This document shows, in pieces, positions 1-9,604 of a DNA stretch of 64,000 nucleotides. A program made the translations under genes and the position numbers. Origin of the DNA: Acinetobacter calcoaceticus (lineage in GTDB: Bacteria; Pseudomonadota; Gammaproteobacteria; Pseudomonadales; Moraxellaceae); assembly GCF_016508255.1 (NCBI RefSeq), contig NZ_JADVKT010000005.1, positions 1-64,000 of the forward strand, given 5' to 3'. The notes under the pieces are model-generated. The model saw nothing but the letters and a program-made list of their open reading frames with translations. It was not told the DNA's origin and did not search any database. Each line of letters starts with the position of its first letter. Positions within the stretch are counted from its first letter, which is position 1.

Positions 1-55
1 CCGTGAAGGTGGTCGTACTGTAGGTGCTGGTGTTGTTGCGAAAGTAACTGCATAA
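1..55 (+). CDS. tuf: Elongation factor Tu, C-terminal end (partial)
   Basis: Only the last 17 codons lie in the window, reading REGGRTVGAGVVAKVTA and then TAA. This is the highly conserved domain III tail of EF-Tu, the GTPase that carries aminoacyl-tRNA to the ribosome. The 5' part lies outside the window. A perfect intrinsic terminator follows within 15 bases, so this is the end of its transcription unit. Which of the usual two tuf copies this is cannot be told from the fragment. Confidence 0.93.
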   Translation, partial: REGGRTVGAGVVAKVTA

Positions 56-68
56 TCACTTTCAGTGA

Positions 69-99
69 AAAAAAGCGCTCTTTTTAGAGCGCTTTTTTT
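69..99 (+). terminator. Intrinsic terminator of tuf
   Basis: The inverted repeat AAAAAAGCGCTC / GAGCGCTTTTTT with a short T/A loop, ending in a run of seven Ts, sits 14 bases after the tuf stop codon. Confidence 0.93.
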
Positions 100-140
100 A
101 TGTTTAATTGTCTAACAATCACTATAAATGCTGGCCTTAA

Positions 141-195
141 CTGATATTCCAATGTCCTTATTTACCCTTAATCCTTTTTATTAAATTTGTATGAT
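141..195 (+). promoter_or_regulatory. Upstream region of first PF10118 gene, conserved with its paralog
   Basis: Starting at CTGATATT (141), a block containing TGTCCT (153–158) and CTTAAT is followed 48 bases later by GTATGAT (189–195), a plausible -10 (TATGAT). The same elements at the same 48-base distance precede the next gene (1254–1308). No good -35 hexamer is visible, which would fit an activator-dependent promoter. The start codon lies 71 bases beyond the GTATGAT. The conservation is directly seen; promoter function is inferred. Confidence 0.45.
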
Positions 196-259
196 AAGAA
201 TCAAGAAAACGAACAATAAAGTTTGAGTAACTTGGGTTACTTATTAAGGAGCTTTGGGT

Positions 260-1141
260 ATGAATGCTAAAGTGAATATTACTAATCGCGCAGGGGCGAG
301 CTTTCCTGTACGTCGTATGAACTTTGACTTTAATGATGTACCAGAATATTGGATGAATGGTTCTGCTGGACTAACACACTTTATGACAGCATTGTCGGCC
401 TTGTTTCCAGCAGGTGAGAAATTCTTCATAGATAGTGTACGGGCTGTACGTTATCATCCATCTATTAAAGATGATGAAGTATTGCAAAAAGAGATTAGTG
501 CCTTCATTGGGCAAGAAGCAATGCATACTCAAGAGCATGTAAATTTTAATGCTTCTGCTCAAAAGTTTGGTCACGATGTAGAAGCGTTAGAGAAGTTTAC
601 CGACACGGCAATTCAAACAGCAATTAAAACTTTTGTAAAAATTGTCAAACCTTTCGGTATGACCAAAGATATGGTTGACCTAACGGCTACAACAGCACTT
701 GAACATTTTACCGCTACGATTGCTTCACAATTATTAGTCAATAAACATATTCAAGAGTTGATGACAGACGAAACTATGTCAACTATGTGGTATTGGCATG
801 CTATCGAAGAAAATGAGCATAAAGCCGTAGCTTTTGACGTGTACGAAGGTGTATTCGGTAGGGGTGTAAAGGCTTATGCATTACGTACAAGTTCTCTAGT
901 ATTTGCTATGACTTTGATTTTTTTGATTCAGTCTTCATTTGTGCTTCGTCTATTAAAGCAAGATAAAAAGTTAAATCTGGATGAGCTATCGGTGATTTAT
1001 AAATACGCATATAGCCCGTCGAAAGGTATCATTACTGGTATGGCTAAAGAAATGCTGGCTTACTTTAAGCCTGGTTTTCATCCAAATGATTTGGATACAG
1101 TAGGTCTATTAAAAACATGGAAAGCAAAATTAGGTTTGTAA
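260..1141 (+). CDS. PF10118-type predicted metal-dependent hydrolase (probable diiron helical-bundle protein), paralog 1
   Basis: The 293-residue product belongs to the family annotated as predicted metal-dependent hydrolase (PF10118/COG3687), whose reaction is not established. I chose the ATG at 260 over an in-frame TTG at 254. AGGA lies 9 bases upstream of the ATG, and the neighbouring paralog begins with the same MNAKVN. Putative metal ligands are E53, E86xxH89 (plus H93), E148-H149, and H180 with E184xxH187 within EENEHKAVAFD. That spacing of E, ExxH, E, ExxH is typical of diiron-carboxylate proteins, so 'hydrolase' may be a misnomer. A hydrophobic segment at about 212–230 could be a membrane anchor. 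The gene is monocistronic, between the tuf terminator and its own terminator, and is a tandem duplicate of the next gene. A third relative lies at 57081. Confidence 0.8.
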   Translation: MNAKVNITNRAGASFPVRRMNFDFNDVPEYWMNGSAGLTHFMTALSALFPAGEKFFIDSVRAVRYHPSIKDDEVLQKEISAFIGQEAMHTQEHVNFNASAQKFGHDVEALEKFTDTAIQTAIKTFVKIVKPFGMTKDMVDLTATTALEHFTATIASQLLVNKHIQELMTDETMSTMWYWHAIEENEHKAVAFDVYEGVFGRGVKAYALRTSSLVFAMTLIFLIQSSFVLRLLKQDKKLNLDELSVIYKYAYSPSKGIITGMAKEMLAYFKPGFHPNDLDTVGLLKTWKAKLGL

Positions 1142-1162
1142 TTTAAATCTATGTTGATTTGA

Positions 1163-1190
1163 AAGGGCTTATTAGTAGCCCTTTTTCTTT
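1163..1190 (+). terminator. Intrinsic terminator after PF10118 paralog 1
   Basis: AAGGGCT / AGCCCTT stem with a short loop, followed by a T-rich run, lies 21 bases after the stop. The two tandem paralogs are therefore probably transcribed separately. Confidence 0.8.
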
Positions 1191-1253
1191 TTAAGTACTA
1201 ACAATAACGATTAGCAGGTCTATGCACCTTTATGGGGTTATTAATGACCTCAT

Positions 1254-1314
1254 CTGATATTTCTCTGTCCTCATCTGCACTTAATTGGCACATTGAAAGA
1301 CGTATGATTATAAA
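1254..1314 (+). promoter_or_regulatory. Promoter region of second PF10118 gene
   Basis: CTGATATT at 1254, TGTCCT at 1266 and GTATGAT at 1302 keep the order and 48-base spacing seen upstream of the first paralog. A conventional pair, TTGGCA (1285–1290) and TATAAA (1309–1314) with an 18-base spacer, can also be read here. The conserved block sits at or just upstream of the -35 position, where an activator would bind. Confidence 0.45.
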
Positions 1315-1373
1315 TATTAAGAAAATAAATAAAGTTATATGTGAATTAGCTATTCACTTAAAAGGAGTCTGAG

Positions 1374-2249
1374 ATGAATGCTAAGGTAAATATTTCCAAT
1401 CGTGCTGGTGCTAGTTTTCCTGTGCGTCGTATGGACTTTGAATTTGCTGAGGTCCCTCGCTATTGGGCGAATTATGATGCAGGATTAACTCATTTTATGA
1501 CAGCATTATCAGCTCTTTTCCCAGAGGGTGAGCAGTTCTTTGTAAATAGTACACGTGCTGTTCGAAATGATCCAAAACTTGCAGATCCTGATCTTCAAAA
1601 AGAAATTAGCGCTTTTATCGGTCAAGAAGCCATGCATTCGAAAGAACATTTAGCATTTAATGCTTCAGCACAGGCTTATGGATATGATGTACGTCATATG
1701 GAAAAGCAAACAGGCAAAGTCATTAAGATGGGTACGGCTGCTGTAACCAAATTAATGAAACCTTTTGGCTACACCAAAGAAATGATTGATTTGACTGGAA
1801 CATGTGCTCTAGAACATTTTACGTCTACCATTGCAGCTGAACTTTTACAAAATCCTGAAATTCAGGCAATGTTCCAAGATAACACGATGTATCATTTGTG
1901 GATGTGGCATGCAGTAGAAGAAAATGAGCATAAGGCTGTGGCATTTGATGTATATACAAGCATGTACGGACAAGGGCCAAAAGCTTATTTCATGCGTTCA
2001 ACAGCTTTAATTATTGCAATGGCATTAATTTTTGCCACTCAGACACATTTCACTGCCAAGCTATTAAAAACCGATGGAAAATTAACATGGAAAGATACGA
2101 AGTACATGCTTAAGTTTATGTATGGTCGTAAAGGTTTCATGACACGTCAAATTCCAGAGTTACTTGATTTTTTAAGACCAAAATTTCATCCAAATGATTC
2201 TGACACTACAGCACTGTTAGCAACTTGGCGTGAAAAACTAGGTCTCTAG
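1374..2249 (+). CDS. PF10118-type predicted metal-dependent hydrolase (probable diiron helical-bundle protein), paralog 2
   Basis: The 291-residue product is a close paralog of the preceding gene. The first 20 residues are almost identical, and long blocks such as GLTHFMTALSALFP are shared. The start ATG has AAAAGGAG 5–12 bases upstream. The same putative metal ligands are kept: E53, E85xxH88, E147-H148, H179 and E183xxH186 (EENEHKAVAFDVY). A hydrophobic stretch at about 210–228 (ALIIAMALIFA) is also conserved. The duplication includes the regulatory region, so the copies probably respond to similar signals. The substrate is unknown; family members often sit near flavin monooxygenases and alpha/beta hydrolases, as the third copy in this window does. 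Confidence 0.8.
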   Translation: MNAKVNISNRAGASFPVRRMDFEFAEVPRYWANYDAGLTHFMTALSALFPEGEQFFVNSTRAVRNDPKLADPDLQKEISAFIGQEAMHSKEHLAFNASAQAYGYDVRHMEKQTGKVIKMGTAAVTKLMKPFGYTKEMIDLTGTCALEHFTSTIAAELLQNPEIQAMFQDNTMYHLWMWHAVEENEHKAVAFDVYTSMYGQGPKAYFMRSTALIIAMALIFATQTHFTAKLLKTDGKLTWKDTKYMLKFMYGRKGFMTRQIPELLDFLRPKFHPNDSDTTALLATWREKLGL

Positions 2250-2260
2250 AAAAGGTGATA

Positions 2261-2291
2261 AAAAAGGACAATTCAATTGTCCTTTTTTTTA
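2261..2291 (+). terminator. Intrinsic terminator after PF10118 paralog 2
   Basis: AAAGGACAATT / AATTGTCCTTT inverted repeat with a single-base centre, followed by a run of Ts, begins 11 bases past the stop codon. Confidence 0.92.
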
Positions 2292-2356
2292 CTCGTTTTT
2301 TCTTGTGAAGTTTTTATAATACGCATTACTTTGAAACTTTGATTGTGCTGGAACCC

Positions 2357-2812
2357 ATGATTCGTATTATGCAAAACACTGATGTTGATATTGTTGTACA
2401 AATCGAAAAATCAGTGCAAACACATCCATGGTCAAGACAGCAATTTGTAGAATCTTTGAATTCCTATCAATGTACAGTCATTGAGTCACAAAACAGGGTA
2501 GTGGGGTTTTGTATTTTACAACCCGTATTAGATGAAGCAAATTTATTGCTTATGGCAGTTGATCCTAAAATGCAAGGTCAAGGCTTAGGGTGTGAATTAT
2601 TAAATGCATCAATTGATCAATTAAAAAATCAACCAGTACAAATATTTTTAGAAGTTCGTGAAAGTAATAAAGCCGCTATCGGTTTGTATGAAAAAACAGG
2701 TTTTCACCAAATTGACCTCCGTCGCAATTATTATCCTACCCCAGAAGGCGGGCGGGAACATGCAGTCATTATGGTAAAAACCTGTACCGATGATTTTGCA
2801 TCGTTATTCTAA
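2357..2812 (+). CDS. rimI: Ribosomal protein bS18 alanine N-acetyltransferase (GNAT)
   Basis: A 151-residue GNAT acetyltransferase resembling RimI, which transfers acetyl from acetyl-CoA to the N-terminal alanine of ribosomal protein S18. The acetyl-CoA pyrophosphate loop is MQGQGLG (about residues 75–81). The RimI-like features EVRESNKAAIGLYEKTGF and RRNYYPTPEGGREHA follow, the latter close to the signature near the active site. I place the start at ATG 2357 (MIRIMQNTDVD). An in-frame TTG at 2339 would add six residues, and no strong ribosome site decides between them. TATAAT at 2315–2320 is a likely -10. The gene stands alone, convergent with bpt. Confidence 0.85.
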   Translation: MIRIMQNTDVDIVVQIEKSVQTHPWSRQQFVESLNSYQCTVIESQNRVVGFCILQPVLDEANLLLMAVDPKMQGQGLGCELLNASIDQLKNQPVQIFLEVRESNKAAIGLYEKTGFHQIDLRRNYYPTPEGGREHAVIMVKTCTDDFASLF

Positions 2813-2853
2813 ATTTCGATCTGATCACATTTCATAACCAGGCAGGATCAAAA

Positions 2854-3669
2854 TTATTTAATAATTAAATTATTCCATTCAGAAGGTAATGTTGTCATAA
2901 GCGACGTACCTAACTGTTGAATTTCTTCTGGTGACAAAGATTTGTTTAAACGGCGCCATTGTCCATCTAGCAAAAGTTCTAAAGGAGTATATTGCGATTT
3001 ATAATTCATTTTAGCTGAATGGGGTACCCAATAGCCTAAGTAAAGATATTCTAAACCAAGCGATTTAACATATTCGATTTGGTTAAGAATAGAGTACACA
3101 CCAAGTGATCTACGATGTTCATCTGGATCAAAGAAAGTATAGACCGCAGATAGCCCATCATCCATTAGATCGCAGGTAGATACACTGATTAAACGGTTAT
3201 CTTTCCAAAGCTCAAGAAAAAAGCTATCTGTACAACTATGTACTAAAAACTTTTCAAACTGATCTAAGCTAGGTGGAAACATATCTCCATCAGCATGACG
3301 TTCATTAATATAGCGTTCGTATAAATCATAATGAATTTGTGCTGCTTGCTGAGTAGGCAAAACAGTCATAGTTAAATCTTGATTTCGTTTCCACGCTTTT
3401 TTTTGCATCCCGTTCATTTGAAAATCGGCAACTGGAACACGGCAAGATAAACATTGTCTGCATAAATGGCATTCAGGGCGATAAACGAAGTCACCGCTAC
3501 GACGAAATCCTAAACGAGACAATTCTGAAAGAGTGACCACATCAATCCGATGAATAGGGTCTAAAAACACCATGCGCGCCGATTTATTTTCTAGGTAGCT
3601 GCAATCATGAGGTGGAGTAATATAATACTGCAAATCATTTAAAAGGGACTTCGGGTGATATGATTTCAT
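2854..3669 (-). CDS. bpt: Aspartate/glutamate leucyltransferase (Bpt-type arginyl-tRNA–protein transferase)
   Basis: The 271-residue product belongs to the ATE/Bpt family, which attaches leucine from Leu-tRNA to proteins with N-terminal Asp or Glu, marking them for ClpS/ClpAP (bacterial N-end rule). The cysteine cluster typical of the N-terminal ATE domain is present: C23, then C67, C70, C73 and C76 in ECHLCRQCLSC. The C-terminal acyltransferase-like half contains YLGYWVPHSAKMNYK, conserved in the family. The length is close to that of other bacterial Bpt proteins. It begins 18 bases after the end of aat on the same strand, so the two N-end-rule transferases are very probably co-transcribed. 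Confidence 0.93.
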   Translation of the reverse strand: MKSYHPKSLLNDLQYYITPPHDCSYLENKSARMVFLDPIHRIDVVTLSELSRLGFRRSGDFVYRPECHLCRQCLSCRVPVADFQMNGMQKKAWKRNQDLTMTVLPTQQAAQIHYDLYERYINERHADGDMFPPSLDQFEKFLVHSCTDSFFLELWKDNRLISVSTCDLMDDGLSAVYTFFDPDEHRRSLGVYSILNQIEYVKSLGLEYLYLGYWVPHSAKMNYKSQYTPLELLLDGQWRRLNKSLSPEEIQQLGTSLMTTLPSEWNNLIIK

Positions 3670-3687
3670 GATTGGTCCCTCCTGTTA

Positions 3688-4419
3688 TCATTCCATTAAT
3701 TTTGCATCTAATGCTATTGTTTTACTTGAAAATACACCTTCTTGATACTTTTTCCAATTGATAGAAGGGTGAATAATTACATCTTGTAACGATTTTAAGT
3801 AGTCTTGACGAGAAAGTGTACAAGCTCCTAAGCTAATTAAGTGGCTATTTACAAGTTGACAGTCCACCCAAGGGAGCTGGTTTTCTTGTCCAATCAGCAT
3901 TAATGTATAAAAAGCCATCTTTGAAACATCTGTTTCATTACTAAACATTGATTCACCGAAGCATCCTTTGCCAATCGTAATGCCGTACAAACCTCCAACG
4001 AGTTGGTCTTGTTCCCAGACTTCGACACTATATCCATAGCCTGCATTAAACATCTCACAGTAGCCCTGAATAATATCTTCACTAATCCATGTTTCGTTTG
4101 CATAACTTCTTGGTAGAGAACATGAGCGAATCACTTGCTCAAAAGCCCGATTAACCGTAATTGCATAGTCATATTTTTTCATATTTCTAAGTAGTGACTT
4201 GCTTGGCTTGTAATTTTGAGGGTAGATGACACAACGAGGTTCTGGGCTCCACCAACAAATTGGCTCATCTTCATTGAACCACGGGAATAACCCATGAGTG
4301 TACGCTTCATACAGAGTAGAAGGGGAGAGATCAGCTCCAATACAAATTAACCCATGACCATCCGGATCGGATTCAATAGGGTCAGGAAAAATGAATTGCG
4401 TGAGTGGAAGTGTATTCAT
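3688..4419 (-). CDS. aat: Leucyl/phenylalanyl-tRNA–protein transferase
   Basis: The 243-residue product is the cytoplasmic L/F-transferase, which adds Leu or Phe from aminoacyl-tRNA to N-terminal Arg or Lys of substrates for ClpAP degradation. Family signatures are clear: FPDP near residue 11, [32 protein letters not shown], then [20 protein letters not shown] and the GESMFS motif. It is the first gene of a two-gene unit with bpt. The upstream gap to the trxB 3' end holds the trxB terminator, so the aat promoter must lie between about 4420 and 4483. Confidence 0.95.
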   Translation of the reverse strand: MNTLPLTQFIFPDPIESDPDGHGLICIGADLSPSTLYEAYTHGLFPWFNEDEPICWWSPEPRCVIYPQNYKPSKSLLRNMKKYDYAITVNRAFEQVIRSCSLPRSYANETWISEDIIQGYCEMFNAGYGYSVEVWEQDQLVGGLYGITIGKGCFGESMFSNETDVSKMAFYTLMLIGQENQLPWVDCQLVNSHLISLGACTLSRQDYLKSLQDVIIHPSINWKKYQEGVFSSKTIALDAKLME

Positions 4420-4483
4420 AAAAATAAAATGAGCTTTAAGGTTATGCTAAAAAAATTAATATATGTCAGCTAGTCATTATTCT

Positions 4484-4517
4484 AAAAAAACAGCCGTTAT
4501 AAGAACGGCTGTTTTTA
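4484..4517 (-). terminator. Intrinsic terminator of trxB
   Basis: AAAACAGCCGTT / AACGGCTGTTTT stem with a five-base loop lies 20 bases past the trxB stop on the minus strand, followed by T residues. It is symmetric and could act in both directions. Confidence 0.9.
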
Positions 4518-4536
4518 AACTCTAGAAATCTATTAT

Positions 4537-5499
<963 letters not shown>

Positions 5500-5753
5500 T
5501 TATTTCGAGAATTTTGAAAATTATACGTGAATTTACCGATCAATAGCGTTAAATCAATGTGGATAATATTGATCAGGTCAATCGAATTAAGTTATATAAC
5601 AATATAGAAGTGCCTCATGTTAACAACAACTGTAAAGAATCATGCACCTTTTTTGTAAGAACAGGTGCATAATATAAAGTTCATTCGTTGAAGATCTAAA
5701 ATGTAGTTCTTCACATCTCTAAACCAATAATTAAATGGGTTACAGGACAGTAT

Positions 5754-8700
5754 ATGACTGCGGTGTCGAGTGTTTATGCACAGCGCTTATTGATGACATT
5801 ATTCTTGGTTTCTTTTGGCATTTATATGTTTCTGGCGACAGTAACATATACACCATTTGACCCGGGCTGGATGCATATTTCCAGTGATACTCAGCAAGTA
5901 TCCAATGCAAGTGGTATTGCCGGTGCATGGATTGCAGATTTGCTGTTTGGTTTTTTAGGATGGGCAAGTTTGCTTATTCCAATTTTCCTTTTTATTGAAG
6001 CAATTCAGGTGTGGTGGCCACGTAGTTTTTTAAACCGCCCATTTCGTTATGCTGCACAATTCTTTTTAATTCTGGTTGTGTCTAGCCTGCTTTATTTACA
6101 CTGGAATGTACCAGCAGATACTTTAGATAATGCAGCTGGGGGAATTATTGGTTATGAGTTGGGTCAGAGCCTATCTCAATTGCTCACAATTTATGGTGCG
6201 ACTCTATTTTTACTGGTTTTCGGAGTGGTCTTGTTTACTCTTGCATTTGGGGTGCAATGGAGCAAAACATGGATTACGCTTAAAGCGACACCAAGTTATT
6301 TACAAGATTTATTTTATAAAAATGTATCACCGAGCGAATCGGATTATGATTTAACAACTCAGCCTGCTCAAAAAACTCCAGCGGTTAAAGTTGCTGAAAA
6401 AGTAGAGACAAATGCTTCAAGTGAGAAAGTAGCCTCAGTCCAGTCTGAAAGTACTCAACCTGCGACAACACGACATGATGCGGTTGCTGAGCGCCTATTT
6501 GCAGATGTGCTAGCAAAAGAGCAGAGCCGACCTGAACCTGTAGTAGACACACCAGTTGCAAATACTCAAAACTTTGAGCATACGCTTGAGCAAGCCCACA
6601 AGCTTGAACAAGATAGCCAACGTTTAGTCGCTACGGGTGAGGTATGGCGTGCTTTACAACGCGATGATGCTAGCCATAAGCATGAAATTGATGCGCTTTT
6701 AAGAGCAGCAGATGATTCAACTGAACAAGCTCCTGCTCATGAGCAATTCCAGCAAACTATTTCTCAAGTTCATCAAACTCAGCCTACAACTAAACAAGAC
6801 TTACATGGTCTTGATTGGAATGACGATGAGATTTTTGATGAATTGCTCGCTGCGGTGCCAAACAGCAAAACTGCAACAGATGTGCATACACCCTTTGTTC
6901 AAGATCAGCATGTAGACGCAGAACCTACTTCTCAGTCGGTGAATATTGCGAAAGAAGCTTCTACACCTTTATCGAATGTAAATCAGTCACCTAAAAATTT
7001 AGCAAATGAACAAATTTTTGAAGACTTTGATGATTTATTAATAGATGAAGATATTGCGCCAGCAGAACCTGTCAGAGCAAGTAGTTATGCTCAGTCTTCA
7101 GCATTTGTAAAAGCTCCTATTCAAACGACAATTCAGGCCGATAAACTTTCAAAAGAAGAGTTTATTGAGGCTTGGCAGGAAACCGCAGGGAAACCTCAGG
7201 AAAATCCTGATATTGATGAAGACGATTTCGATTTAGATGCACCATTAACAGATGCATCGGGCCGACCAATGTCTCGTGCAATGCAGGTTGCTAAGAAGCG
7301 TTTGGATTTACCAACATTACCCGGCCTTGAGTTGCTTGATAAGGTTGATCCGAATAAGAAAGTTAACTTTACTGAAGAGCAGCTTTCGCGTTTATCTGAA
7401 TTGCTGGAAATTAAGTTACAAGAATTTAATGTGAAGGCTCAAGTGGTTGAAGCTCAACCGGGGCCAGTAGTCACCCGTTTTGAGTTAGATTTGGCGCCAG
7501 GTGTTAAAGCATCTAAAGTAACGAATATTTCGCGTGACTTAGCTCGTTCAATGTCGATGGCTTCTGTGCGTGTGGTAGAGGTTATTCCTGGTAAACCGTA
7601 TATTGGTATTGAAGTGCCAAACAGTGCCCGTGAAATGGTGCGTTTGATTGAACTATTGGAAACACCAACATATCGTGATCCAAGTGCATTAATCAGTATG
7701 GCAATGGGTAAAGATATTTCAGGTAATCCAGTATTAACTGATTTAGCGAAAGCACCGCACATGTTGGTTGCTGGTACGACGGGTTCTGGTAAATCCGTTG
7801 CGGTAAACTCGATGATTTTATCGATGTTGCTTAAATATACACCTGACCAGTTGCGTTTGATTTTAATCGATCCAAAACAACTTGAACTTGCAAACTATAA
7901 TGATATTCCTCATTTATTAACTCCAGTCGTTACTGACATGAAAGATGCAGTAAGCGCGTTGAACTGGTGTGTGAATGAAATGGAACGTCGCTATAAGCTA
8001 ATGTCGTTCTTAAAGATTCGTAAATTAAGTGACTACAACCGTAAAGTTGAAGAAGCAATTGCGAATGGGGAAGATCTAATTGACCCAACATGGAAACCAA
8101 GTGACTCTGCAACACAAGAACGTGCACCTCGTTTAACACCGTTACCATCTATTGTAATTGTGGCAGATGAGTTTGCCGACATGATTATGCAGGTCGGTAA
8201 AAAAGCAGAAGAAATGATTACGCGTTTAGCGCAAAAATCTCGTGCTGCGGGCATTCATCTATTACTTGCAACTCAACGTCCGTCTGTTGATGTGATCACG
8301 GGTTTAATTAAAGCCAATATTCCAACGCGTGTAGCTTTACGTGTAAACAGTAAAATTGACTCTCGTACTATTTTGGATGCTGGCGGTGCGGAAGATCTGC
8401 TTGGTCATGGTGATATGCTGTTCTTGGGGCCTGGTAAAATCGAACCTGAGCGTGTGCATGGGGCATTCATTAGTGATGATGAAGTAAACCGTATTTGTGA
8501 TGCTTGGCGTGAACGTGGTGAACCTGATTATGTCGATGAGATCTTAACGCCATTTGACGAAGAGCCGACTTCACGTGGTTTTGAAGACGGTGAGGGCGGT
8601 TCTGACCGTGATGCACTTTATGACCAATGTGTTTCATTTGTTTTAGAAACCCGCAAAGCTTCTACATCTTCGCTACAACGCAAATTTAGCCTTGGTTATA

Positions 8701-8789
8701 ACCGTGCTGCCCGTATCATCGACCAAATGGAAGAGAACGGTATTGTGAGCGCAATGGGACCAAATGGTAAACGAGATATTTTAGTTTAA
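5754..8789 (+). CDS. ftsK: DNA translocase FtsK
   Basis: The 1011-residue septal DNA pump coordinates cell division with chromosome-dimer resolution. The N-terminal ~170 residues hold about four membrane spans. A low-complexity acidic, Gln-rich linker follows (about 200–520). The motor carries Walker A GTTGSGKS at about 674–681, Walker B in IVIVADEFADM, and the ATQRPS motif. The C-terminal gamma winged-helix domain (last ~65 residues, beginning near DALYDQCVSFV) reads KOPS sites and activates XerCD. ATG 5754 is weakly served by GGACAG. The linker is poor in fixed motifs, as usual. Expressed alone from the region shared with divergent trxB. Confidence 0.97.
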   Translation: MTAVSSVYAQRLLMTLFLVSFGIYMFLATVTYTPFDPGWMHISSDTQQVSNASGIAGAWIADLLFGFLGWASLLIPIFLFIEAIQVWWPRSFLNRPFRYAAQFFLILVVSSLLYLHWNVPADTLDNAAGGIIGYELGQSLSQLLTIYGATLFLLVFGVVLFTLAFGVQWSKTWITLKATPSYLQDLFYKNVSPSESDYDLTTQPAQKTPAVKVAEKVETNASSEKVASVQSESTQPATTRHDAVAERLFADVLAKEQSRPEPVVDTPVANTQNFEHTLEQAHKLEQDSQRLVATGEVWRALQRDDASHKHEIDALLRAADDSTEQAPAHEQFQQTISQVHQTQPTTKQDLHGLDWNDDEIFDELLAAVPNSKTATDVHTPFVQDQHVDAEPTSQSVNIAKEASTPLSNVNQSPKNLANEQIFEDFDDLLIDEDIAPAEPVRASSYAQSSAFVKAPIQTTIQADKLSKEEFIEAWQETAGKPQENPDIDEDDFDLDAPLTDASGRPMSRAMQVAKKRLDLPTLPGLELLDKVDPNKKVNFTEEQLSRLSELLEIKLQEFNVKAQVVEAQPGPVVTRFELDLAPGVKASKVTNISRDLARSMSMASVRVVEVIPGKPYIGIEVPNSAREMVRLIELLETPTYRDPSALISMAMGKDISGNPVLTDLAKAPHMLVAGTTGSGKSVAVNSMILSMLLKYTPDQLRLILIDPKQLELANYNDIPHLLTPVVTDMKDAVSALNWCVNEMERRYKLMSFLKIRKLSDYNRKVEEAIANGEDLIDPTWKPSDSATQERAPRLTPLPSIVIVADEFADMIMQVGKKAEEMITRLAQKSRAAGIHLLLATQRPSVDVITGLIKANIPTRVALRVNSKIDSRTILDAGGAEDLLGHGDMLFLGPGKIEPERVHGAFISDDEVNRICDAWRERGEPDYVDEILTPFDEEPTSRGFEDGEGGSDRDALYDQCVSFVLETRKASTSSLQRKFSLGYNRAARIIDQMEENGIVSAMGPNGKRDILV

Positions 8790-8801
8790 TATGAATTGAC
8801 T

Positions 8802-8827
8802 AAAAGCCTCTTCGGAGGCTTTTTTTA
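8802..8827 (+). terminator. Intrinsic terminator of ftsK
   Basis: AAAAGCCTC-TTCG-GAGGCTTTTTT: a UUCG tetraloop hairpin with a T run, 12 bases after the ftsK stop. Confidence 0.94.
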
Positions 8828-8941
8828 TGAGTAAAATAAAATGAATACACCCTTTAAATAGCTTAGATATTTTATCGTATAGTAAAAAGTGGTAATGTAT
8901 TTTTCCTAAATAAATAACAATGAAACAGATTAGGAGAAAAC

Positions 8942-9562
8942 ATGTTCTTGGCTCTTATTACTTTAGCTTTTATTCATTTTTGTGCACTGATTACTCCCGG
9001 CCCTGATTTTTTTCTAGTATCTCAAACAGCTATTAGTCGATCACGTAAAGACGCTATGTTAGTAGTTGCTGGTATAACAGCAGGTGTTATGTTTTGGGCT
9101 TGTTTGGCGCTGATGGGATTAAATCTTATTTTTGAAAAAATGGCTTGGTTAAAACAAGGTTTGCTGATTGCCGGTGGCTTATATCTATGCTGGCTGGGCT
9201 ATCAGATGTTACGTTCGGCTTTTTCAAAAAATCAGCAAGAGGACACTGTTGCTGTAGAGCTGCCAAAAGCACCTTACTTATTTTTTATTAAAGGTCTTAT
9301 AACGAATCTATCAAATCCTAAAGCTGTTATTTACTTTGGTAGCGTTTTCTCTTTATTTTTAGCCAATCCTCAACTTGATCAGGTTCATTGGTTACTGTTT
9401 ATTATTGTCACGGTTGAAACGATTTTATGGTTCTGCTTTGTCACTTTTATTTTCTCGTTACCGAGTTTCAGAGTGGCTTACCGTAATTTCTCAAAATGGA
9501 TTGATGGTATTTCAGGTGGTATTTTTACTGTGTTTGGTATTTTCCTGATTGGCAATCGATAA
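8942..9562 (+). CDS. LysE/RhtB-family amino-acid exporter
   Basis: A 206-residue inner-membrane protein with about six hydrophobic segments, matching the LysE/RhtB family of amino-acid or metabolite exporters. The family signature near the first helix is present (LITPGPDFFLVSQTAISRS), as is the KGLITNLSNPKAVIYF segment in the second half. The start has TTAGGAG 6–12 bases upstream. Substrate cannot be predicted; relatives export homoserine, threonine, leucine or arginine. It is transcribed alone and converges on the short gene at 9605 across a bidirectional terminator. Confidence 0.88.
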   Translation: MFLALITLAFIHFCALITPGPDFFLVSQTAISRSRKDAMLVVAGITAGVMFWACLALMGLNLIFEKMAWLKQGLLIAGGLYLCWLGYQMLRSAFSKNQQEDTVAVELPKAPYLFFIKGLITNLSNPKAVIYFGSVFSLFLANPQLDQVHWLLFIIVTVETILWFCFVTFIFSLPSFRVAYRNFSKWIDGISGGIFTVFGIFLIGNR

Positions 9563-9574
9563 ATTTATGTAAGA

Positions 9575-9602
9575 AAAAAGCCTCTTTAAGAGGCTTTTTA
9601 TT
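9575..9602 (+). terminator. Intrinsic terminator, probably bidirectional
   Basis: AAAAAGCCTCT / AGAGGCTTTTT with loop TTAA lies between the convergent exporter and the short minus-strand gene at 9605. A/T runs on both sides allow use in both directions. Confidence 0.9.
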
Positions 9603-9604
9603 TT

